A stretch of DNA of 64,000 nucleotides from Pinus tabuliformis. Its lineage: Eukaryota; Streptophyta; Pinopsida; Pinales; Pinaceae. This document shows, one piece after another, positions 35,113 through 45,779 of this stretch. The position numbers and the translations under genes are program-made. The stretch lies in assembly GCA_031772625.1 (NCBI GenBank), contig CM062814.1:822624757-822688756 (forward strand), in the 5' to 3' direction. The notes below the pieces were generated by a model. That model worked only from the letters and a program-made list of their open reading frames with translations, had not been told where the DNA came from and ran no database searches. The stretch's first letter is position 1, and the number at the start of each line of letters is the position of its first letter.

Positions 35113-37686
35113 TGTCACACACCCACGTGTCAATAATTTTTTTTTTTTTTAAATAAATAGAGAAATTATGACAGAAAAGTAAACATTTCCCTCAGTACAA
35201 ATATTCTTACAAGTCATAATATATAATATGATTGGACCTTGGTGTAGCTATCCAAGTCATATACCCAATTATTCAAACCATGATATGTTTACATTCGACG
35301 GTTGTCAAACTATATCTTATGGTTCACATTGACTAATTCTATCATAGCTACTGTACTAAGTCATTGATATACCATACACAATTAATTAAATGTTGCATTA
35401 ACTCCATTGGCCGATACGTCGGCCCTTGACTTGGTCGTAATGCATCTCTGGAGTCTTCGGATGTTATAAAGTTGTGCCTTCGTGCTCGAGGGCAGCTCCT
35501 CATCCATGACCATCAGATGTTGATTTAGATCGAACTATGGTGGAAAATCTCGGGTTCTATGCATCTGCCGTTATTTCATTGTCTTCGCATTTCCTCCTTC
35601 CTAGTTCAAGCATTTCGCTTCCGGCAAGGTGTTATCCATATGCACAGGTAACCTACAGAATTGAACTTCGGTGTCTTGTTGGTGTTTTTCTCCCATCACA
35701 GGTTATTCATTATCATACTATCTTCTAACGGTAATAGCTACTTTCTATAGGTGCTCCAGGGTTCTGATTCGACTCCCTTTTGTGGGGAGGGTTTTTATAC
35801 ATAACTATGTTCCAGGTATTGTCCTTGTTGCAATTGTTTTGTAACTGTTCGGTTATTTCCCTTTTCTTTTGACATGTACAGTGTATAACCCCGTGTCGTT
35901 CTACCCATGAGATATGGAGGGTTTTGCAATTGATCAAGGTTTGGGCAAGATGCCAGAGCTAAAACCCTCTACTCAACTAGCCAGGTGTGGCGGCAGTTGT
36001 CCAAGCCCAACTACTGGGTATTTGAGTTTTTGCCCAACTGAGAATTCATATGGGTTTTGCATCTTGGGGTTTTGGGTTCTATGGAAATGTAATTCCTTTG
36101 TAGAAGAACTGCTAGTTCGGCCTGCATTAATTTATCTAGACTTCTTCCTTAGTTGTAAGAGCTTCTCTATTATTAAGAGCTCGCTGGTTTTTATATGAAG
36201 GGCTATTTTAAGTTTGTAATAAATTCTGTAAATAGCTCTTGTTTGGTGGCCAAAACCTTGGCTTAGTTCTATTTCTTGCCTTTCTGGGTAACGACATTGT
36301 ACTGGTTATCGACTCCATTGAGGAGGCTCACTTTCAATTTTATGTGGCCGAATTTTTGGACAATATACAGTTCTTATTTAATATGTTAATGAAAGTATTC
36401 AGTATGAAACTTTTATGTAATGTATTGGTTGGTAAAAGATGTGGTTCAACCGCTTATCAGGTATTAAAGTTTGATTGATATGTTTAACTCGCATTGCCTT
36501 AAATGCTATGAGTCTAGGCATGCATGAATAAGAATATTTACACGTCGCAAGACTCGTTTTCCATTCCTTTTTGTTTTGCTTTTTTTTTTTTTTTGATAGT
36601 GATGCTATTCAGAATGGACTGCTTTTCATAGATTTCTCTCTTTTAACCAGTTCGAGTGTCATTACAGTTTTTCGTCCACATTCTGTTTTCTTGTTCACAT
36701 TCAATCGAATTCTGGTTTTCATCTATGTTTTTGAAAATTAACGACATATCTAGATTTCCTTTTTGTTCTGTGGAAATTAATGGCATATCTAGCTTTCCTT
36801 TATGTACTGTGGAAATTAACAGCATATTAGTTTTGTTTTCTTCTTAGAATAGGTAATACCCTTCTTATAAAATAATTCTTCTACTTCGTACCCAAAACAA
36901 TGTTTTATTTTTCTTTAACTTAAGGTACATAAAATTGCATATTAACAGTTCTACACAGAACAATCAGAACTACCCATTCTATTTCTAGGATAATTGTTCG
37001 TCAAGTAATCAAACATTTAATCTCTAGTATCATAGAATAGAACTTCTACTTATATAGTACGAGATTTCACTTATCTAGGTTTGCGTTAGATTCCAGTTTT
37101 GATATGTAACCATACCTTAATTTGCTTTTTGCTTTTCTTCCCAACCGTGAGACTGTTGTAACAGCTTGTCTCCCCCCGTGTTGTTCCTGGTGTGCAGCAA
37201 CTGTCTTTTTGAGACTATTGTCTCACTTTTTTCAGTTATCTGGTCCAAACCAGACTTAGCTTTAGAAAGTTGCCTGACATCTCAATGCGGGATTTCCATT
37301 TTCTTTCTTCTTTCTTCTTTTGCTTCTTGATCTTAGATATCCCTATCCTCTTGATCTTTCTTAAATAAAGCTTCAAGAAATTAGTTAGGGACAGGTAACT
37401 GTCAACCTAATGCGGGATTTCCATTTTCTTTCTTCTTTCTTCTTTTGCTTCATGATCTTAGATATCCCTATCCTCTTGATCTTTCTTAAATAAAGCTTCA
37501 AGAAATTAGTTAGGGACAAGTAACTATCAACCTAACTACTTTTGACATGTGAAAACAATGTTTACATATAACTATTATTCCATTTCTTCATAACTTAATT
37601 CAATAAATAGTTTTAGAACTTATAATAATAATTAGTTTGTTTAATCTGCAGTAAACTAAATGTTTACATTTGCCGGGGATATCACA
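35113..37686 (-). repeat. 5' LTR of the Tekay-like element
   Basis: It is 2,574 bp and starts TGTCACACACCC. It has the 39-bp array and an extra tandem unit of 125 bp (37,284-37,533) that the 3' LTR lacks but the LTR at 60,345 shares. Confidence 0.92.
37284..37533. repeat. 125-bp tandem duplication in the LTR
   Basis: AATGCGGGATTTCCATTTTC recurs with a 125-bp spacing at 37,284 and 37,409. The same doubled form is present at 62,518-62,767, and the LTR at 27,914 has a single unit. Confidence 0.85.
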
Positions 37687-37743
37687 CCTAGAGCTCAAAA
37701 ACCTTTACCAAGTCACTTAACCTTAACTTCCCAAGAATAATTA

Positions 37744-37849
37744 ATAGGGTTATTTTTAGTTTTACTTCAACTTTACCTTAACTACTGAACAAAAAAAAAA
37801 AAAAACCCTAGTTAAGGTAAAGTTGAAGTAAAACTAAAAATAACCCTAT
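37744..37849. repeat. Perfect 41-bp inverted repeat (hairpin) with A-rich loop
   Basis: Bases 37,744-37,784 are the exact reverse complement of 37,809-37,849, with a 24-nt loop dominated by a 15-base A run. The arms start ATAGGGTTATTTTTAG. It lies about 50 bp outside the Tekay-like element in the original target DNA. It could be a small MITE-like element or a small-RNA-like hairpin; no transcription evidence is available. Confidence 0.85.
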
Positions 37850-39266
37850 GTTAAAAAAAACATAGAATTTTTATTTTAAGACAATGTTGTATGTTTACGG
37901 GCAAGACATTACAACATTACAACATCTCTTACACACTGGGAATGAGAGGGCCTCTCTAGCACAATTATATGTCAACATTTTTAAATATAGGCTCTATTTT
38001 AATTAAGTTGTTTATTTTTTTCTTTATTAATATAATTATTTTTTTAATAATTTAATTTTATAGATTTTAATAATTTAATTTAATTCAAACTTTTGTGATC
38101 CATATTTTGTATATTAGAAAATTTGGCTAGAAATCGCATTATATTTTATAATTTAATGTTTTCCCTTTTATTTAAAATTATTCTTTCTATTTTAACTTAA
38201 AAAAATTATTATAAGTTATTAATAAATAAATTTTTTCAACAAGAATGAGTACTTTTTCATTAAATCTACACTTGGTCGCGGCAAAATACCCGAGGGATTT
38301 ACATTATAAGTGAAACTCTGGGCTTCATGACTAATATATGAAAGTTATTTATCAATGCCTAGATAACATCAGAAACTACAGAGTCCAACAATACTCTTAT
38401 TTTCCTAATAGTGTATACGTGACAAAATTGAAGCAAGAGGAATATACATTGGAACGAACCTAGTCATGACATAACAAGCTTAGGTAATAGGGTCGATTGG
38501 ACGGTTCAGATCGACATCTCGACTCATATCTTTTGGAGGGCTATTCATCTTGACATTTTGTAGTTGGAGATCAGCAATAATACTACATATAGCCTCCACT
38601 TCATCCTCTAAATGTGAAATTATTTGTTGTTGGTTGTCAATGGTGTCCAAAGTGTTTCATTCTGAAGTTCTCTGCTAATGAAGCATCACCTGCAAATCAT
38701 AAATCTCTGCTTTTAGTTTTGCATGCTCCTTGCAGAATTACTCATAGACAATGGAGGCCAAGGGACCAGAATCTTGAGTGCCCTCCTCTATTTTAAATCT
38801 CTTGTATTCATGTCTCGCCACTTAGCGTAAGTGTTGTTGACGACGACCAGAGCCCTGATGTCATGATAGACGGAGCACACCGGAGAGGAGGACAATAAAC
38901 ACAAAAGGATAGCCCAATTGTTTTGTCGTTCCTGAGAGTGCTTTCAGAAACTCCAGAAGAGTTGGCACTGTCCCAAATTCATCTTGCAAAACAAATAGTG
39001 AGAGATGAGAGAATTACCTTCAGGTTAACCCCTGTGCTAAGCATACCATGAGAAAAAGCAGCTCTGATAACAAATTGATGGGTCGCTCTAAAATCAAACC
39101 ACCCGATGAGCTCCACAATTAATGGCCTGGTTGCCAAAAACCACATCCAGGATCTTCCAAAGCCGCGGGAACAGAGAGAATTATGTAGCCCCTTACCAAT
39201 TTATTCCTTTCTCCCCTCAAATAAAGCATGTGAGGTTGAATTACAATCGCAAGTCTACTAGGGTCT
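37850..39266. other. Flanking intergenic DNA, with a weak coding-like remnant on the minus strand
   Basis: The first 400 bp are very AT-rich. At about 38,490-38,640 the minus strand contains peptide-like sequence with DTIDNQQQIISHLEDEVEAI, a heptad-like pattern suggesting a coiled coil, then LNRPIDPIT. No family was recognised; it could come from an old transposon or a host gene. The part up to 38,756 recurs at 62,924-64,000. Confidence 0.4.
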
Positions 39267-41259
39267 TATTGATGGTGTTGGACCCGCCAACATGTCAAGG
39301 GGATCTCCCTGGTAAGAAGTCCCAATTAGACCTCAAACCGTTTGGTGTAGGAGTCCCAGCAGTGGGTGGTAAGGTAATCCCTTGACTGCGATGTCGCACA
39401 GAGGCAAGTAAGATATCTCTATCAGTAGCAAGGGTGTGACTACTGCAATGAGTCAAGGAAGATGCATGAGAGGTTCTAACACAAATGGGGGTCGGATGAG
39501 TGCGCCCCTTGACAACATGTATCAGTACTCAGCTGGGAAAGGAACACACGAGCAAAGATGCATCACAAGCTGGAAAGCAGAGCAGTCGACAATCTAAAGT
39601 GATGGTAAAACCAACAACACATTTGCAACAATATTCATATAATTGCATATGAATCAGTTCATACACAAATATGTAGGTTAAAAAACATATATCATTAAGG
39701 CAACTGCAATAGTCCAACTACAATAAAAACATATGCATGAAAATGTGTTGGCTCTTATTATATAAATAAGTGTAAGTTCCAATCATACAATACATCCATG
39801 TAAACCTACTAGCCCCATCAGTGGAACGTTACAGCCACATCCGCTTGCTCCTCTAAAGAGATGAACTAGCTCCGTGCAGTGCAGAAGACAAGGCACATTA
39901 CAATATTGTCTAAGCTCTTTCCAAGATAGTCTTATCAGAAGCTTGGCTGACCAAAAGCCCTTACAATGAGTTATGAGGGACTATTTATAACAAAGGGTGG
40001 GGTGACCCTTGACATTCCCCTTTGTGACAGTTCAACTCATGGCTCTTCACCTAGTCTATGATTGTTACATCCAACTATTGACACTTGACTTACACTTGAC
40101 ATGAATCAACATTACAATGCACATGTACTCATGTGAGACAACATGGATTGACCAAGCCATGCAAAACATCACTGGCACTCAATCCATTGTGATGAGGCAA
40201 ACTCTTTAACATGCTTGTGATGGTGAAGGTGATGAGTTGATGCCAAGCTTGGTCGTTCGTGATGGTGTGCATGCACCCCATGGTGACATCTTGTTGAAGC
40301 AAACTCTTGCCTCCATTGCAACTGGTGCATTGGTTCGGCCCCTTCATCCAACCCGTCTGCTGACATGTGCATGGTCTTCTTGGGTGCGACTGAACTGGAA
40401 ACACACTGATGCATAATGTCCGTGTTGATCTTCAAGTGTGTGTTGGTGGTCATGCGCATCAATTTTCCGAATTACATGTTCAACTCCATTGGACTTGCTT
40501 CTTGTCTTCGCCTTGGTGAGTGTGCTGAATGGGTTAGATCGCATGCATGCGCATAATGACGTGCATGTTGTTGAATCCCTTGCATGCGATCAACAACATT
40601 GTTCACCATGTTTGCTCCGTGTCAGCTGTTGGGATGGATCTTTAACTTGTACGGATGCAGTTTCATCCATGAGTGCATGTTGTGCCCGTTGTTGTTTCTA
40701 TTCCTGTTGCAACTCATTCACTTGTCTGTGCAGCTTCAAGATCTTCCTTGAGTTGCTGCTTCAGCACATGTAACTCCTTCTTTATTGCATTCTCTATCTT
40801 CGTGCGATCTTCATGTCATGTCGTCACCTCATAGCCTGAGTCTCCAAAGTTGCTTTCATCATCAATGGATCTACTTGAGCTTGCAAATTTGTTCCGTCTC
40901 TGTGTTGTCAACAACCCTCCGCTTGCATTCATTGCATCCGGTATGCTTCCTTCAGCTATTTTTCATGATGTTGCTCGTTATGATGTTGTTGTTGTCATAT
41001 CTTGATGCCCTTGTCTACGAACAACTTGATGTCTTCATGATTAGGTAAGCTCATATACACTTGATCGACTGCATCCCCAAGTGTGCTCTGAATGGTGTCT
41101 TCAACTCTTCTCTCATGGAACCATTGTACCTGTGCTGCTAAGAGGCAGATGAAAATCTGTGATACCTGGAGACATGGCAACACTCATGGCAAGCAACCTT
41201 TCAGTCGAAAAGTGAAATGAACTTGAGCATTGACTTGCAACATACCTGTGTGACTAATC

Positions 41260-41600
41260 ATGAAGGTTGCACAATTTCGTCCAGGAGGTCGGGAGACTGA
41301 CTTCCAAGACCGCGCAAGGCACATTTCAGGTTGTCATGAGGCTGACTAGTTGCAGGAACTATGCAATGCACAGTCCAACGTGATTGTTGACTGCTGGAAT
41401 TGCGCAATGCGCAATTTCAGCTGGAAATGACTGCAGGCTCAATGACTACATTGCGCAATTTTCTGGGCCAGCAGTCACTGTCCCTCAGGATTGCGCAAGG
41501 TAGGTTTGAGGAACATCTACTGGGTAGAAATGTGCATTTTTGGAGAGGAAGGCAGATCCTTCCCTCTCAGGATTGCGCAATGCGGTCTTGGTGAAGATCT
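41260..41600. repeat. TTGCGCAA palindrome cluster 1
   Basis: ATTGCGCAA(T) or close variants recur at about 41,268, 41,311, 41,399-41,413, 41,451, 41,490 and 41,573, among otherwise diverged sequence. The cluster is repeated in the second LTR at about 47,714-48,000. Confidence 0.8.
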
Positions 41601-42359
41601 TGGTGAGGCAGAGTCCGGGCCAAACTCGCCGACGGGCAACTGAATGCAAATGTGAATGTGAATGCATGCTGATACTAAGTGTCAGCGTAAGTGAATGATC
41701 ATGCATGCAAATGGTGAATCACTGATTCAGAAAATGGAACAACATGCATGTGGGTGAGGTAAGTCGTTGAATCGACGACCATTCATGAAAAACAGTTTCA
41801 TGCATGCGACAGTAGTGAGATAGCAACAAAAACTGAAATGGTGCTAGGAAAATCTAGTATACATGTAAATGATAGCAAGAGTTCAAAGAAATCAAGCAAA
41901 CAATACTCATACAAGCAAAAACACAAAAAGCGACAGAAATGCAACACAAGGCATGGGAAGCGAGTTCACCCCAAAACAGCTGAGCTGAAAGTGCCGACTA
42001 CTCCTAGATGTGATGTGGGATGTCAGAGCTGCAAGGTTGGTGTGAGGAATGAGCTCTGCTACGTCCGGTTGATGAGTTTTGATAACATCGAGGTTGTGAC
42101 GCGCATGCCACAAATCTAGGGAAAGCTACACTTGGTGGGAGGTTTTTGAAATGATCCTTGCATGTAACCTCCAACTACTAAAAATAGATCCCTGAAACAA
42201 GGGATGCCTTTTCATGCTGCCTTGGGAGAAGTAGCCCATGCATGCAAGTCTGTTTTTCTCGATCCTAGAGGGAACCGGTCAACTCAACTGCACATGAAAG
42301 AGGTTGTTCGACTGCTTGAAGAAAATGTGCATTTCTGGCTGGGAGTTGGGCTGACTGCC

Positions 42360-42575
42360 CAGGAGATTTGCACAATTTTTGGGCAAAGCAGCTGTCTGTG
42401 CCCAGATTGGTGCAAATTCTGGCTGAGCAGCCCTGCTGGGGAAAATTGCGCAATTCTTGCTCGAAGTGTTGACTGGCAGAATTGCGCAATTCTGGATCCC
42501 AGCAGGCTGCCAGTTAGGATTGCGCAATTTTTGGAGGGAAGGTTGGTTTCCCTCCAGAATTGCGCAATTTCTTGG
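42360..42575. repeat. TTGCGCAA palindrome cluster 2
   Basis: The motif recurs at about 42,367, 42,446, 42,482, 42,521 and 42,559, spaced about 36-80 bp, most often inside AATTGCGCAATT. The words between the motifs are not strict repeats. Confidence 0.8.
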
Positions 42576-43044
42576 GGAATTTTCTAAGCCTGCAGCTGGA
42601 ACAAGTCTGGGTGATCATCCTGTGAGGGGAATGCATCGAGCTGTGATCGACAGGCTGCCTTTGTGCAAGAAAAACATTGAAGCTTGTGTACTTGACGAAG
42701 CAAGACAAAATAGTGTGCAAGGTTGGTAGGGAGGCTCCAAAATGGCCTAAGGCAAAATTTTGGAGGGTGGTTGTAGCCGTAATAACACTTGGCGACACAC
42801 TAGTAGAACTCCAACTCTCTAAAGGACCTTGTTCGTGAAAAGCAAGTCTAACACCTTTGGAAGTATTGTTCAGTTCTTAGCTCATCTTGTCTTCACACTA
42901 GCTTGATTGTAAGATGTAGCATATTCCAAGCCCTTGGTCGATTCACACACATTCCAAGCCAAGGCAACATAGTTATTTCGATTGGGGTTGAGGGGTATAT
43001 AGGTGCACAAGCAATATAGTCTTTAAAGTCTTAGTTTCATCTCT

Positions 43045-43160
43045 GGTGTCGCTCCACTTTCAGCAGGCCTGGAAAGTACCCTGGTGGAGTCACATAGGAA
43101 CACAAGCATGGCTCCATTTCCAGCAAGCCTAGTCAGTACCCTGGCGGAGTTACTTGCATC
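43045..43160. repeat. Diverged tandem duplication of about 65 bp
   Basis: Two units share CTCCA.TTCAGCA.GCCT and AGTACCCTGG.GGAGT. They lie near the inner end of the left LTR or in the adjoining internal region. Confidence 0.65.
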
Positions 43161-43669
43161 ACCTCCATGCGTATGAAGCCTTTCTCTTCTTTCACCTTAT
43201 TCATTGTCATTTTGATTTTTTTGACTTTTCATTTTTTATTTTTCATTTTTCACTATGCATAGAACTTATTCATTTCAGAGGCGAAAGAGGGATCCCGACT
43301 TATTAAGAGAAAAATATGTTGTTCCAACAAAGAAATAGTTTATTGTATCTCTGACGTGCTTGTTAAGGTTTTCCCCCTCACCTTACTCTACTTGACTGAG
43401 TTGACAAGAATAACCCAAAAACAACCGACTAGAGAAGGTGACACTAGTTAGCGTGCAAGCGTTGTGTTTTCACCAAGGTTCACTTCTAATGGTACATATT
43501 TTCCTTCAACGTATCATGGACTAAAAGTAACAAGCTCTTCATACAGAGGTAAGATGACATGTAACCAAGTAGTGATAGTTGTACAAGCCCTCTTGCACTT
43601 TACCGAGCTCGCTTCAAGAGTCATACATGGTTTCATGCGAAACTAACCTACACACGAAACAAGCGAACT

Positions 43670-43800
43670 AACAAATAACAAAGCAAAGCAAAAGCGGAAG
43701 CGAAAGTGAAAGAAAGGCAAGTAAGCAAACAAGCAAGCAAAGAAACTAGCAAACAAATCATGTAGGCAAACAAGCATGCAAGCAAACAACTGAAATCAAA
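43670..43800. repeat. Imperfect (AAGC/AAAC)n simple repeat
   Basis: AAGCAAAC, AAGCAAGC and related words are repeated over about 130 bp in the internal region, next to the gag-like segments. Confidence 0.75.
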
Positions 43801-43835
43801 CACTACTCCTACTCCTACACTAACGGTGCATGGGC

Positions 43836-45744
43836 CTAATCACGTGAAGTGATATTTCCAATGCAGCCATCGACGCATTGGTAGACCCATGTTGGTGAAG
43901 GTTTGGTCCACGAGAAACCCGGTTGTGCGAAGCAGCAAGCAAGAAAGATATAACAATGAGGACAACCACACTTCATGTCTGATAGTGCCCACAAGACATA
44001 AGTGAGTGCAAGTGCATGATGAGAAGTCCATGGACTTATCATGGTGCAGTGTGACACTACGTGCAACTTTGAAGCACAAGCACACTCTTGGTTGTGACAT
44101 GAAAGCAAACAAAAGAAACAAGGATAAATTGCATCGCGCATGAGTGCTTGCAATGTAAGAATCCTCCAATGCATGAGAAATGGGATCGTGCAGTTCGAGT
44201 GGAGGAAGTTTGATCTGTGAGTGAGATGGATCTTCAATGCATATAGATGAGTGATGAGGAGCCTTGGGTGATTGAACAATTTCATGATCGGAAGTGAGAC
44301 TAACCCCAAGAGAGCGAGGACCTGACATAACCATCATCTCGGGCTGAAGTGCCTCGATGGCCTTCGGTGTTTCAAATTAATTATCAGATAGATCATCATA
44401 AATCAGTGGCTTCAAAAGATCAACTGCGATAGAGTCATGATCGTGATAAAAAATGGAAGTAAATGGATCACGACTGCCACGATCAGAAAAATCAATGAAT
44501 TCTTCGGCATCCTCATGATTAGATAAATCAAACAGAGGGGTAGATGAAAAGCGAACAAACTCATCCTCTGTGTCTCCGGAAAAGACAAATGAAGGATCAA
44601 GTGGATCTTCAATGAGTAACTTATCTCCTCCATTGTCAAATGATGGACTAACATCCGATGAGTCCTGCGAGTGATCAACAATGGGTGCATCCGTGGATGA
44701 AGACACACACGCAATATCATGGATGGCAAGTTCACCAAAGAGGTTAGGAAAGAATGGAGGGGGCTCGGATGGAAGGGAGTCATCCTTCGCCGAGTGTTGA
44801 TGCTCAAGCTCCCACTCATACTCTTCATGAATGACAACGCATGTTGGTTGTGCAACACCAACTCCGTCAATGGGTTGCTCCTCGTTCACAACAAGTGAAG
44901 AGTCCGGAATGGATGAACACAATACAACATCATCCGGAGGAACACCCGAGTGCGAAGATGGAGGTTGTAGAAAAGAATGCATATGAGAAATCGAAGGACT
45001 CACAACCAAATCTGTGCGAAAATTGAGTGAAGTGATGTTAGGAGATTGTGAAAGATGAACAGGTGTGTGAGCATGCTCTTCAGCATCACTTGGTAGTGGT
45101 GGAGATGTGGAATGAGAGGAAGGTGGATAGTCAGTTGAGACTATGTCTGCATCCACATGAGATTGCGCAACTCCATCAATGAAGAATGTTGAGCGAGGCT
45201 TGATTTCAAGCTTTCTCTTGGGACGGGCAGATTTCTTAAGGAAATACTCGAACCGGTCCCAAAGATAAGAAAACTTCATCTAGCTCCTCAAAGCTTGAAA
45301 CTGAAAGTCACGGAAGCACTGCCAAAAATCAATAACCAATTCATGCGGAGCCCTCCGTTGCTGTAACAGTTTCTGGTCAAGATGGTCTGCATCAAAATGA
45401 TAGAACATGTCTTCAATAAGGTCACATAAGTGTTCAAATGAGTGCACAGTGTCAGCTGGTAGGCCGAGCAACCAACGAAATGGAGATTCGTGAAGTGTGT
45501 ATACAAGAAGCAAACTGGATTGTTCGTAAAAAAACTCATCTTCCTCATGAATCATGGAAAGAAAGTTATGTAAGTGCTTAGGCCAGGCCACTTCGCTTTC
45601 ACCATCATATCTGTGAGTGGACAAGAGATTGAAAAGCTTTCCCGTGATGGAGACATCTTCATGATTCGAAAAACACCGTGGAGGAAGAAGAGTGCAAGAC
45701 TCCATGAAAGATATGCAAAGGTTCAAAACTCTATGAGAGGACAC
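43836..45744 (-). pseudogene. Gag-like protein with long acidic extension (fossil)
   Basis: The N-terminal segment (about 150 residues at 45,280-45,744) resembles a retrotransposon gag domain, with SPFRWLLGLPADTVHSFEHL and VIDFWQCFRDFQFQ. The next segment (44,377-45,279, 300 residues) is rich in Asp, Ser, Pro and His and has no recognised fold. A weaker segment follows to 43,836. The gene begins only about 36 bp inside the 5' LTR. It is broken. The acidic extension is unlike ordinary Gag C-termini and has no zinc knuckle. Confidence 0.65.
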
Positions 45745-45779
45745 AACTTGTCATCAGGACCTTTTTCTAGTGCCATAAA

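Larger units (their letters stand above)
27914..37686 (-). mobile_element. Tekay/Del-like Ty3/Gypsy chromovirus, full outline, broken
   Basis: CCTAG is duplicated at 27,909-27,913 and 37,687-37,691. LTRs of 2,472 and 2,574 bp begin TGTCACAC and end ATATCACA. On the minus strand the order is LTR, primer site, gag/protease, reverse transcriptase/RNase H, integrase, chromodomain-like segment, polypurine tract, LTR. Reverse-transcriptase wording matches the Tekay/Del clade. The reading frame is broken in several places. A 143-bp LTR sample shows about 14 differences, so the insertion is old. Its right 5.6 kb is duplicated at 57,290-62,918. Confidence 0.92.
39267..43000 (-). repeat. Left LTR of the pol-less element (right boundary approximate)
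   Basis: It matches 45,780-48,416 up to about 41,983, and beyond that there is no second copy to compare. The end near 43,000 is an estimate and could lie as far as about 43,800. It contains two clusters of TTGCGCAA palindromes. Confidence 0.65.

Noticed and set aside
41260-42575. CRISPR-like array
   Set aside because: The repeated word is only 8-10 bp, spacing is irregular, it lies inside an LTR, and the genome is a plant nuclear one.
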